22,227 bases of DNA from an uncultured Riemerella sp. (GTDB lineage Bacteria > Bacteroidota > Bacteroidia > Flavobacteriales > Weeksellaceae): assembly GCA_938037185.1 (NCBI GenBank), contig CALHQK010000100.1:1-22227 (forward strand), read 5' to 3'. The position numbers were made by a program, and so were the translations under genes. Shown here in pieces: positions 1 to 9,356 of this stretch. Position 1 is the stretch's first letter, and the number at the start of each line of letters is the position of its first letter. The notes beneath the pieces were generated by a model. It did not search any database, had not been told where the DNA came from, and worked only from the letters and a program-made list of their open reading frames with translations.

Positions 1-118
1 ATGCGGGTGTATCTTTGAAAATCCTATAATCTGAGGAATATAATTTAGTCTTATCAGTATGACAAGAATATATTATAAAAAATAGGATTATTATTCTTAA
101 ATATGGTTTATTTTTCAT
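1..118 (-). CDS. Partial lipoprotein, possible ankyrin-repeat immunity protein (cut by left edge)
   Basis: Only the first 39 residues are inside the window; the gene runs off the left edge. The peptide starts MKNKPYLRII, continues with a hydrophobic stretch and reaches a Cys at residue 19 in the context IIYSC. This is a lipoprotein signal peptide with a lipobox, so the product should be lipid-anchored. The mature part contains YSSDYRIFKDTPA, which from memory resembles the N-terminal start of ankyrin-repeat lipoproteins of Bacteroidota (IFK-TPxW-LAKAV). The next residue would begin with T, compatible with Trp. The ATG lies 12 bases after the stop codon of the giant RHS gene on the same strand, so it is probably the last known gene of that operon. 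Lipoproteins with ankyrin repeats are known immunity proteins for some secreted phospholipase effectors, and the RHS tip here carries a lipase motif. An immunity role is inference. The reading frame and signal peptide are seen directly. Confidence 0.6.
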   Translation of the reverse strand, partial: MKNKPYLRIIILFFIIYSCHTDKTKLYSSDYRIFKDTPA

Positions 119-130
119 ATTCTTTTTTTA

Positions 131-3100
131 TTAAAAACTTCTATATGTAGCGTTACGCAAATAGTTTTCAAATTGAGTAATCCAAGATGGGGTTGGTAGC
201 CTTTCTTTAGGAGATCCACCTAATTCTATTAACATATTTCTCATTGAATGTCCTCCACTTGTTTTGTTAGGAGAAATATAACGCCTATTTCCATTAACAT
301 CTGGAATTCCTAATACATTATTTTGTATCTTATTTAATGGATCGTTTGTCATAATGTATGCTTCAATATTTTTACTATTACTTTCTTTCAAATTTAGATT
401 AATAAATGTACTACTACTTATTCCTGCCGCATTGAATGTGATAGCAGGTTTTCCTGTAACCATAGCATTTGTTGCGGCTTCACTTCCTCCTAATGAATGC
501 CCTCCAAAGGTTATTTCTGCATTACCTAATTGTTTGACTATCTCTTTTGCATTTGCTACAGATATTTCATATTGTCTTGAAACTCCAAAAATTTGCTTTA
601 TGTCTGCACTGCCATCTTTTATTAGGTCCTCTGTCCCAGCTGTAACATAGGCATATTCCATAGTTCCATCTGCTTTTTTTCTTTCAAATAGCATAGACTT
701 AAAGCCACTACTTTTATCTTCTAGTTTAATATTTAATTTCTTCTTAGAAAACCACCACCCTCCTTGCAATGTAGATGAGTCAAGATCTCCATAAACATAT
801 GCTGCCATGGCAGCCATTTCTACCGGTGATGGTTTTGTTGCTGTTTCGCTCTCCATCCCCGTAGGGTCTATGAGATTTATCGGGTTATTATTTGTGTATG
901 CATACGGTGTCATGGTCTTCTCTGTCAGCGGGTCTACATTCAGCCACAGACTTACTCTCGGGTCATAGTATCTCGCTCCGTAGTAGTAAAGCCCCGTCTC
1001 TGTATCCAGCTCCTTCCCATTAAACAAATACGGCATAGTCTTGCTTGTAGAATGTTCCTCAAATAACACTTCTCCAAAAGCTATATACTCCGTGTGCTGG
1101 GTTATTCTTCCCTCTCTATCCGTAATGTAACTGCTTGACCCCAGATGGTCTGGGTGGTAAAAATACAAATTCTTTTCTCTTATTCCATTGTCCACGAAGC
1201 CATACCCTGCTTTTACGGTCTGCGGCGTAATCGGGTCTCCGTACTGCACAGGAGGACCTGGCACATCTCCCGGCTCATTGAACTTCGGTGGTCTTGGCCA
1301 GCCTTCTGGCGGTTCTTGGTCTTGGCGGATATTCTGCCATCCAAGGCTCGGGTAAGGCTGTCCTGTCCATTCTGGGCTGGCGTAGATGCCATGTTGTGTC
1401 GGCGGACCAGGCGGGACTTTCAGTCCACGAATATAATTGTCCCTTGCCTCCTGCATCTGGGCGTTTTGGCGGATGTAGTCTATTCCTCCCGCCATGATGC
1501 CCGTGTTTTTATGCACAAAAGTCCCTTCACCCAGCTTACTTACTATCCTACTGCTTCCCTCAAAATAATGCTTGGTAAATTTCCCTTTCTGCACCACGAA
1601 ATAAGGGTTTACATAGGCGGTATAGTCGTCCATGTGAGTGATGACTGCCGATGTCAGCCCGTTAGTCACCACCGTACTGCTCTCCCCACTGCTTTTCACG
1701 GCTCTTTCGCCCGTGTGGTCGTAAGTGTAGAGATGCAGTTTTCCATTATCATTAATGCCTCTCAGTCTGTTTTCCTCGTCCCAAACCATAGAACGGAAGC
1801 TCTTAGATTCCTCGTAGTAGACAGGGTTGCCGTTGCCGTCATACTGGTAAGTTCGGGCTTTAGGTTTGCCCATCTCCATGATTTCACTTGGAGCGTGAGG
1901 GTGGGCAGGGTTGTTGTAGCTGTAGTCCAGCGTATAGCCCTTCTGCACCCCGCCGGAGAGGTGGTTTAGTTCTTTCTTTGTGATGGAGTTAAGATTATTA
2001 TAACTCATTTTCAGCTCATAGCTGGCGCTGGTGAGCTCTCCGGTGTAGTTTCCTTTGGCGAGGGTCAGCCGGTTGAGATTATCATACTGATATTCATAGC
2101 TGGAAGCCCCGCCCAGTGCATTGCGGATAATCGGGAGCTGGTTCTCCACCTTGAGGATGTTCCCTACCAAATCATACGCATAACGGTTGTTCTGGATAAG
2201 GAAACTTCCCCCGCCTCCTGCTGGAGCAAGACTTTCGGCCTTGAGCTGTTCCAGACGGCGCATCACAGGGTCGTAGTGGTAGCGGGTCTCGGTATCGTTT
2301 CCGTAGAGACGGTATACTTTCTGCTCAAACTCATCATAGCCCTGCTGTTTCAGGTAGGTGTAGGCATGCTCCTCACTTGGTGCTGTGCCTTCGGGAGCTT
2401 TATAGCCTTTCAGGCTCGTTAAGTTCCCCGCAATATTATACCCAAAGTCCAGTCTTTCCCCATCAGGATAAACCAGCTTTTGGATACGGTTCCAGCTGTC
2501 GTATTCATACTGGGTTACATAGGTCTGCACTTCTACGGGCTTTATACGCAGACTTCGGATTTCCTTAGTCACCTCGCCCATATCTCCGTAGAAGTATTCT
2601 GTTCCTCCACTCGCATCTTCTACCAGCCAGAGTCTTCCTCTTCTTCCTGCCTGCTCACTCTGTGCACCATAGTGGTAGCGGACACTGTTTTCAGGGTATT
2701 TTGGGTATTTTATCTCCTGCAGGCGGTTGTAGTCATAGTGGTAGGTGATGTAGCCATCAGGCATTTCTCCGCGTATCTGGCTGGTTTGTCTCTTGATGAG
2801 ATTTCCTGCCTTGTCATAGACTAAAATAGTCGTTCCTGCATCAGGATGTACTAATTTGGTTCTTCTTCCTAAGAGGTCATACTCACTCAGGGTCTGGTGT
2901 CCCTGTGCGTCAGTTACCTTGGTAAGCTCTCCTATGGCACTGTATTCAAAATGGGTCTCTGTGCCGTCAGGCTGCACTTGGGTCAGCACTCTTCCCTGCG
3001 CATCGGTATAGGTATGGCTTTGTCTATTGAGCGCATCAGTCTGTGTGGTGTGCAGGGTATTTTCCCCCTTGTGATGGGTGATTTTATAAGCTGTTTTCAC

Positions 3101-6100
3101 GCTGGAACCATCAGGCAGAATCTGCTCTACCGGTCGGTCTTTCTCATCATAAAGGGTTTTAGTCGGCGGGATGCTGCTGCTTGGTGCGGGCACCAGCTGG
3201 TTCTGCACCGATGCAGTGAATGGATAATAAGTCTCTACTACCCTTCCTAAGGCATCATAGATCTGTTTTCCAGAGATGATGTGTTTTTCTTCATCAGCAA
3301 GTCCTCTTCCCCTGAAGATACTTGCGGTCTTTTTCACCTGCACCGCTCTTCCCAGCCCGTCAGCATAGGTATAGGTTTCTATATCTCGGTTATGTTCAGG
3401 GTCGTAGTTTCTGGTCAGTGCATAAGGCAGCTGTCCAGCAGGACGGGGCTGATTAAGGTTCGGATACTCATAGCGGATGGTGTAGGGTTTTCCAGCTTTG
3501 GCTTCTTTAGGTCCTAAGATACTGATGGTTCTTCCCTTGGCATCCAGCGTATAGAGCATACTTTCCCCGTTTCGGTCAGTAGTTTTTACTGGTGCTCCAA
3601 AGCGGTAGTCATACTCCATGGTATTTTCATACCCAAAATGATCTTTAATCTTGGTAATATGGCTGTGAGTTTCAGGGTTGTACTGATAGCTGAGCTGTGA
3701 GCGTTGTCCTTTCTCATTCTCTGCACCAGTTACCTGTATCAGGTTGCCGTATTCATCATAAGAAAGCAGTGTCTCTGTATAGATTCCTGCTCCAGAGAAC
3801 TGGCGTATTTTTATGACTTCTGCGGTCTGCGGGTGGATGTCTGCTTCCCGTTTTCTTACTTCTCCATTAGCATCTTTTACGATAATACTTTGGGCAATAC
3901 CCCCGAAATAAGGGGCTGCACTTTCATAATAGCGGATATCAGCTTCTATCTTATCAGAAGGTTTTCCTGCTCCATGGTCTATGTACTTAACGATATTTCC
4001 TACTCGGTCATAGTGTTTCTCCGTTTTCTTTTCTAGGTAATCACTCTGCTCATATACTCTTTCTCTCTCTTCTTTTGGTGCGATGAATACAGATTTTGTA
4101 TCCATCTGCGGAAGAGAAAGTTGGTTTGACGGGATTACCGCCCCGCTTTGTGCATCTGCGATGTGGTAAGTTACACTGCTTTCGCTGAGTTTCGCTCCAT
4201 TTTTATCAAAGGTTGTACTTTTCTTAAGCTGAGATTTTCTAAAAAAGTCTTCATTATAATATTCCTGAACGCTGGTTCTCAGCACTGTACCATCTTGTGG
4301 ATTGATCTGCATCTGCTTTACCTCGCCATAACCATAGAAACTGCGCTCTCTTCGGTCATAGTAAGGTTTGTTGTATTCAAATCTTGAGATAGTGTAATCT
4401 TCTCCATCACCAGTATAGCCATCAAATACCTTTACTTCTTTGAGTACCCACTGGCTGTTAGGGTTTTCATAAGTTGGCATTTTACGCTCATAATCTATTT
4501 CAAACCAGCTTCCTGTTGCTGCTTCTACCCTCTTCAGCATATTGGTTCTGAGGATATTAGAATAGGCTACTCTCAGGTCATTTTCATCTTCAGAGAGTAC
4601 ATAATCTAAGTTGCCATCACCATCTACATCAAGGAAAGTAGCCTCTACACGGTTAGTATTGGTTCCATAGGAGCCTCCTCCTTTAAAACTGAGACGCATA
4701 AATAGTATAGGTGGCGGGTCAATAGAAATATTTACACCCCCTCCATGACTTATGGAGACATTTCTTCCTACAGGTCTTCCTGCTGTTCTAGGTATGAACA
4801 GAGGAGTGGTATCCCATCGGTTTCCAAGGTTAGGATAAACAAGAGTTCCATGGTCTTGGTAGATTACTTTATCTGCCAGTCCATCACCGGTCATATCCAG
4901 CAGCTGAGTTTTCATATCAGTGATGGATTTTCCGTAGCTGTATCCTCCAGTAAAGGATCCTGATTGTTTAGAATATCCAAGACTTGGACCGCCGCTGGTA
5001 TCTGTACTTTCTCCTTTATTGAGTTCTCCAAAATTCCATGGCTCTGGACTCCAGAAGCCATATCCCGTATTGTAGGAAACATAACTACTCGTTACTCTGT
5101 CTGCCAGCCCGTCTCCATTAATATCGGTATAGGTATGCTCTGCATGGTCTTCTCCAGAAGAGATGCCTCCGCTGAGCCCCAGCGTTGCTTTTGCCTTATC
5201 AGCATCTTGTGCTCCTTGGGTAGCAGTATTTTGCTGCTGTTGGGTAGATTTCTCTGTATTTTTAGAAGCAGACGATTTAGCTAAAGGATGAACATAGGTT
5301 CCATTGATAGACCCTCCTCGGTTAGAAGATTTAGAATGCGTAAAATCTCCTATTCCAGTTGTTTGTCCTGAGATACCTCCTCTCGGGGTGGTATACTGCA
5401 CAAAGCCTCCACGGATAAAATCTGGGAAACGGTCACCATTAAAATCCGCCATGGTCTCTTTGATGTAGGTATCTCCAGAACCGCTGGAACCACCTAGCCC
5501 AAAACCTCCAAATCCAACTCCTAAAGAGAACACTTGGCTTCGGCTTTCATTAACCATGTTTAAGGCTCTGCCGCTTCCTCCTGAAAGCACAGGAAGTGAA
5601 GTGTCTAAATACTGAATAATATCATTTTCCCCTAATCTGGAAGGAGAAAACTCCTCTCTGCTGATATAAATATCATCTTCTAATCCTGTAAATCTTGAAA
5701 TAGGAGTATTTCCTTTTGTCCTAATGAAATAATGATTAGAGGCCTCCATCTCTGGTCGGGCAATACTTCCATCATGATGATTTGGGTCTACATCAGGAAG
5801 ATTAGAGCTGTCATAATTTCCATAGTTTTCTACCAGCAGATTTTGGTCTATGGTGCCGGAAGCTTTAGTTCCATTAAGCACAAAACTTCCCCATCCTCTG
5901 AAGGTTTTACCAAATTTCACCTCGCTATGAGGTTCCTCAAAAGGAATATAAACCCCATAATCTTTGTGTTGCTGAATGGAGGTAGCAATATGATGACGAT
6001 GAGTAGGAGTATATCGAGGGTCTGTCTTCGCCAGTCTTATAGAATCCTTAATTTGAGCTTTAATTTCAAAATGATGGTCATCAAGGAATTCTTTCATTTT

Positions 6101-9100
6101 TTTATTGGAAACATTAGCTTCTAGAAAAACTTCTTTTCCTAATACCACAGAATCAGATACTATATCAGAAGGTTTTGGATTCAGACTTAGTATCCCATTC
6201 ACTACCTTGTAGCGTTTATGCGCTACTACTTTTCCTTCCTGCTTTGCTGTTAGAAGGATATCTCCGTTGTTTGGCGGGGTTCCTGGAGCAGGAGGGAGAG
6301 GTGTTGTAGGATGAAGATGAAGCCTTAGCTTTCCTTTTTGTAAAGGCATCATATAGCGTGGAGTATAGAAGTTATCAAGCTTCTCATAGATTTTAAAATC
6401 TGCACTAATCGGATGGCTGACATTTCTTCCCTCTCCGTCTACATATTCTATACTAGGTCTAAAGTCTATATTTCTCCAGTTAATTTCTGTTTCACTTTCT
6501 ATTTCTACTTTCAGTGCTTCAGCCTGCTGGAAACTGCCCAGCGGGATTAAAGACAAATCATAGGTAGCAGCAGCTTCACTGAAATACTGCTCATGAACAA
6601 GAGTTTTACTGCCATGAGTAAGGTCTATCTTATAAAATTTTAATTTAATACCATCTGTAGTAGCCCCTTTTACAAAGTTACCTCTTAATGTAGGACGAGT
6701 ATTGCTTGGAAAAGCATACATCTGCTCAGAAGAAAAGAGAATATCCTCTATGGTATATTTCTTTAAATCAAGGTTGTTTTCATCCTGTGCTGCAACATGA
6801 TGAATGTAAGTAATCTCTGGTTTCCAAAGAGTTTTATCATAGTTTCCATCTTCCTTAGAGCTTACTCTGAAGTAAAGCACATCTCCTTTCTGTACATTGA
6901 GTTCTTCGGTTTTGGATTTCAAGGCATAATCATCAGCAGTAATATCTTCCTGCCAAACAAGATTTCCTTTATGCTGAAAATAAAGCTTTACCCCATCTGC
7001 TTTTGGAGTGCCGTCGTTTTTAGTATATTCTGCCCTTTCAGGGGATAAATCTTCTATCAATTTGTAGGTATGGGAAATAGAAATTCTTCCTGCCACTGGA
7101 GCTTTCCAGGTTCTTACCACATCATGAAGCGGATTGTTTCTTTCCAATTCCTCTCGGGTAATTCCCGTGGTTCCTGAGATACTAAGGGTTCCTGTGTTGA
7201 GAATAGGAGAAGGTGTACCTGTACTACTTGGTGAGAAAGTTGGTACTCCATTTACCAGACGGTTATAGTATATCGTTCCTCTATTGGCAAAATCTACCAG
7301 CCCATCTCCATTGAAGTCCATGAAATAACTTTCAGTGATATTCTTAGATACCTGTTTGTTATAACCAATAGGAAAACCGACTTTATCGTTAAGATTAATC
7401 ATTAAATCTACCCCAAAATTATACGAATTAGACTTCGTTCTTCCTAAACTAGAAAGATTAATAGGGACGACTGGTCCAAAACCTTCTGTTCCTAAAGCGG
7501 CAAGGTTTTTTCGATAATAAACACTGCTGCCATCAAGATAAATTTTATCAGGAAGGTTATCTCCATCTATATCCTGAAAGAGAACTTTGGAGCGGGTACT
7601 TCCCCAGTTGCTTCCACCACCGCCTCCTATGGTGCTGTTATTAAACTTACCAATTCCTGTGATTCCTACTCCTACTCGGAAGTTTACCCCTCCACTTTCG
7701 GAGTTAGAAGTTCCTACCAGAGTAGGTTTACCAGAAAAACCATCTCGTCCCAGAATCGTATAAGCAATGTTATCAGATGGAACTTGCCAAGTTTTAAAAG
7801 CTCCAAAAGGAATATAATTGCCATTACTATCATGGACATCATCATAATAATCCATTTTGTTAGTATAGAAAAGCTGCCCTTCGGTATCATAACTGCGGAT
7901 TTCTTTCAGTAATGTTTTTTTGAAGGCGCCCTCTCTGTAGACCAACTCATAAGAGCGAACCATTTGTCCAGAGTACTTTATTTCTATTTTTCGAAGAAGC
8001 CTGTCGTGCTGTTGTTTAAAACCAAGTCTTGCAGAAATTTGAACATCATTTCTTAGGTTTTCTCCCAAGTCCTTGTCTGTAATAAAATGTACAGAGTAAG
8101 CTCCTTTGGTGTTGTTTTTTCCAGTATAATAAATACTTTTAGGGTAGAGAACCCCTCCATCTTTTACATATTCATAGTGGATACTGTTTCCTTTCAGGTC
8201 TTTCTGAGAAGAAATCGCCCAGTGTCCTATATTACCCTGAGGATCTGCAAGCACAGAAGAAGCAGCTATACTGTTTTCATCTCCCCCATAGTAAAAAGTA
8301 ACCCCGCTTTTAGATTTTACCATCCAATGATAATTATTAGGATGGTTTCCTTTTCTAATGATTTGGTTAAAGCCCCCTTCCCTTCTTGGGTAAAAACGCT
8401 TGTTTGTAGTTCTGTTTTCCCACTCATTTCTGTGAGTGTTAGGTAGAAGTTCTTCTCCTGATAAAATATAAGATTCTGTCTCATATTGAGCATCATAACG
8501 AGGTGCTCCCCAACGGGTATCAATACTTAGAGAAGGAAGAGTTAAATTCCATCCTGTTCCCAGCCAGCTTTGACCGCCATCACTGCTGTATTGTATACTC
8601 AGCCCTGGCTGCATACCCGCTCTTCCAGCTGGAAGATCTATAGAAAAAGAGGTTGAAGCCGAGCCGTCAGGACTTGCTGAAGGTGGAGAAACTGACTGTA
8701 CTCCAACAAAAGGGCTTGCAGCTTTGAGTCCGCTGATGCTGGTAGGAGTAAAACCTGAAGTATCGGGACTTTCAGGAAGTTTGATAATTCCGGCAATAAA
8801 GTCTGAGGATTCCCTAGTTTTCCCGCTGACACTCTCTGCTAAATGAGATTTTACTTCTGACTGTGGAAGTTTCTGCCATAGCTTTTTAGCTCTGTCGTAG
8901 AAGAAAATGGAAATGTCTTTTTCAGTATATCCTTCTGGGATTTTAGTTTTGTCATAAGCAATTTCAATAGAAATTTCCTTTTCAAATAAAATTCCCCCAG
9001 GCCGCATACGATAGCCCTCCGCATTTTTTGTTAGATTAATTATGTTGCTTCCTAGGGCAGGAAGATTTCTTTTATTTAGGGCAGAAACAGATACCCTTAG

Positions 9101-9346
9101 TGCCTTAGAGACACTTCCTTCTGGAAATTCAGCCCAAAATCCCTTCTGACTGATGACCGCTGCAGAGGAAGGAGTAAGAAGCTTACCAGATAAATTAGGA
9201 TGCTCTTCTGTAGTATCGGGTTTATTTTTGTTTTCTATTTCTTTAGTGCTGAAAAAGTCTAAATGCCTTGAAACATAGGTTACAGCTCCTAAGCTGGCAC
9301 TTATCCCTAAAAATAAAAATATATGATAGAAGTATTTTTTTCTCAT
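131..9346 (-). CDS. Giant SpvB/TcdB-mid/RHS-repeat protein with C-terminal lipase-like effector tip
   Basis: A 3071-aa polymorphic toxin of the SpvB-TcC/RHS type. From the N-terminus: basic start and hydrophobic signal or anchor (about 4-25); ZU5-like beta domain (about 54-190); SpvB-type domain (about 200-450, with SIQYSSDGGQSWLGTGWNL); six FG-GAP/VCBS-type calcium-binding motifs of DxDGDGxxD form near residues 588, 675, 1297, 1403, 1482 and 1569; TcdB-middle-like region (about 1590-1700); YD repeats (about 1750-2520); a Pro-rich stretch (about 2640-2700); RHS core (about 2727-2830) ending NPINLIDPTG. The last 240 residues are an alpha/beta-hydrolase-like tip with GHSLGG (Ser 2951) and possible partners Asp 3002 and His 3033. 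The RHS part should form a shell holding the tip. Start: ATG at 9346, ten bases after the upstream gene's stop; an in-frame TTG 21 bases earlier overlaps that gene and is unlikely. Lipase activity is inferred from the motif. Confidence 0.92.
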   Translation of the reverse strand: MRKKYFYHIFLFLGISASLGAVTYVSRHLDFFSTKEIENKNKPDTTEEHPNLSGKLLTPSSAAVISQKGFWAEFPEGSVSKALRVSVSALNKRNLPALGSNIINLTKNAEGYRMRPGGILFEKEISIEIAYDKTKIPEGYTEKDISIFFYDRAKKLWQKLPQSEVKSHLAESVSGKTRESSDFIAGIIKLPESPDTSGFTPTSISGLKAASPFVGVQSVSPPSASPDGSASTSFSIDLPAGRAGMQPGLSIQYSSDGGQSWLGTGWNLTLPSLSIDTRWGAPRYDAQYETESYILSGEELLPNTHRNEWENRTTNKRFYPRREGGFNQIIRKGNHPNNYHWMVKSKSGVTFYYGGDENSIAASSVLADPQGNIGHWAISSQKDLKGNSIHYEYVKDGGVLYPKSIYYTGKNNTKGAYSVHFITDKDLGENLRNDVQISARLGFKQQHDRLLRKIEIKYSGQMVRSYELVYREGAFKKTLLKEIRSYDTEGQLFYTNKMDYYDDVHDSNGNYIPFGAFKTWQVPSDNIAYTILGRDGFSGKPTLVGTSNSESGGVNFRVGVGITGIGKFNNSTIGGGGGSNWGSTRSKVLFQDIDGDNLPDKIYLDGSSVYYRKNLAALGTEGFGPVVPINLSSLGRTKSNSYNFGVDLMINLNDKVGFPIGYNKQVSKNITESYFMDFNGDGLVDFANRGTIYYNRLVNGVPTFSPSSTGTPSPILNTGTLSISGTTGITREELERNNPLHDVVRTWKAPVAGRISISHTYKLIEDLSPERAEYTKNDGTPKADGVKLYFQHKGNLVWQEDITADDYALKSKTEELNVQKGDVLYFRVSSKEDGNYDKTLWKPEITYIHHVAAQDENNLDLKKYTIEDILFSSEQMYAFPSNTRPTLRGNFVKGATTDGIKLKFYKIDLTHGSKTLVHEQYFSEAAATYDLSLIPLGSFQQAEALKVEIESETEINWRNIDFRPSIEYVDGEGRNVSHPISADFKIYEKLDNFYTPRYMMPLQKGKLRLHLHPTTPLPPAPGTPPNNGDILLTAKQEGKVVAHKRYKVVNGILSLNPKPSDIVSDSVVLGKEVFLEANVSNKKMKEFLDDHHFEIKAQIKDSIRLAKTDPRYTPTHRHHIATSIQQHKDYGVYIPFEEPHSEVKFGKTFRGWGSFVLNGTKASGTIDQNLLVENYGNYDSSNLPDVDPNHHDGSIARPEMEASNHYFIRTKGNTPISRFTGLEDDIYISREEFSPSRLGENDIIQYLDTSLPVLSGGSGRALNMVNESRSQVFSLGVGFGGFGLGGSSGSGDTYIKETMADFNGDRFPDFIRGGFVQYTTPRGGISGQTTGIGDFTHSKSSNRGGSINGTYVHPLAKSSASKNTEKSTQQQQNTATQGAQDADKAKATLGLSGGISSGEDHAEHTYTDINGDGLADRVTSSYVSYNTGYGFWSPEPWNFGELNKGESTDTSGGPSLGYSKQSGSFTGGYSYGKSITDMKTQLLDMTGDGLADKVIYQDHGTLVYPNLGNRWDTTPLFIPRTAGRPVGRNVSISHGGGVNISIDPPPILFMRLSFKGGGSYGTNTNRVEATFLDVDGDGNLDYVLSEDENDLRVAYSNILRTNMLKRVEAATGSWFEIDYERKMPTYENPNSQWVLKEVKVFDGYTGDGEDYTISRFEYNKPYYDRRERSFYGYGEVKQMQINPQDGTVLRTSVQEYYNEDFFRKSQLKKSTTFDKNGAKLSESSVTYHIADAQSGAVIPSNQLSLPQMDTKSVFIAPKEERERVYEQSDYLEKKTEKHYDRVGNIVKYIDHGAGKPSDKIEADIRYYESAAPYFGGIAQSIIVKDANGEVRKREADIHPQTAEVIKIRQFSGAGIYTETLLSYDEYGNLIQVTGAENEKGQRSQLSYQYNPETHSHITKIKDHFGYENTMEYDYRFGAPVKTTDRNGESMLYTLDAKGRTISILGPKEAKAGKPYTIRYEYPNLNQPRPAGQLPYALTRNYDPEHNRDIETYTYADGLGRAVQVKKTASIFRGRGLADEEKHIISGKQIYDALGRVVETYYPFTASVQNQLVPAPSSSIPPTKTLYDEKDRPVEQILPDGSSVKTAYKITHHKGENTLHTTQTDALNRQSHTYTDAQGRVLTQVQPDGTETHFEYSAIGELTKVTDAQGHQTLSEYDLLGRRTKLVHPDAGTTILVYDKAGNLIKRQTSQIRGEMPDGYITYHYDYNRLQEIKYPKYPENSVRYHYGAQSEQAGRRGRLWLVEDASGGTEYFYGDMGEVTKEIRSLRIKPVEVQTYVTQYEYDSWNRIQKLVYPDGERLDFGYNIAGNLTSLKGYKAPEGTAPSEEHAYTYLKQQGYDEFEQKVYRLYGNDTETRYHYDPVMRRLEQLKAESLAPAGGGGSFLIQNNRYAYDLVGNILKVENQLPIIRNALGGASSYEYQYDNLNRLTLAKGNYTGELTSASYELKMSYNNLNSITKKELNHLSGGVQKGYTLDYSYNNPAHPHAPSEIMEMGKPKARTYQYDGNGNPVYYEESKSFRSMVWDEENRLRGINDNGKLHLYTYDHTGERAVKSSGESSTVVTNGLTSAVITHMDDYTAYVNPYFVVQKGKFTKHYFEGSSRIVSKLGEGTFVHKNTGIMAGGIDYIRQNAQMQEARDNYIRGLKVPPGPPTQHGIYASPEWTGQPYPSLGWQNIRQDQEPPEGWPRPPKFNEPGDVPGPPVQYGDPITPQTVKAGYGFVDNGIREKNLYFYHPDHLGSSSYITDREGRITQHTEYIAFGEVLFEEHSTSKTMPYLFNGKELDTETGLYYYGARYYDPRVSLWLNVDPLTEKTMTPYAYTNNNPINLIDPTGMESETATKPSPVEMAAMAAYVYGDLDSSTLQGGWWFSKKKLNIKLEDKSSGFKSMLFERKKADGTMEYAYVTAGTEDLIKDGSADIKQIFGVSRQYEISVANAKEIVKQLGNAEITFGGHSLGGSEAATNAMVTGKPAITFNAAGISSSTFINLNLKESNSKNIEAYIMTNDPLNKIQNNVLGIPDVNGNRRYISPNKTSGGHSMRNMLIELGGSPKERLPTPSWITQFENYLRNATYRSF

Positions 9347-9356
9347 GTTGATACAA

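Noticed and set aside
1145..1969. Plus-strand open frames opposite the RHS gene, the longest being this one
   Set aside because: They are antisense to a full-length, domain-rich protein, and their translations show no recognisable family or signal.
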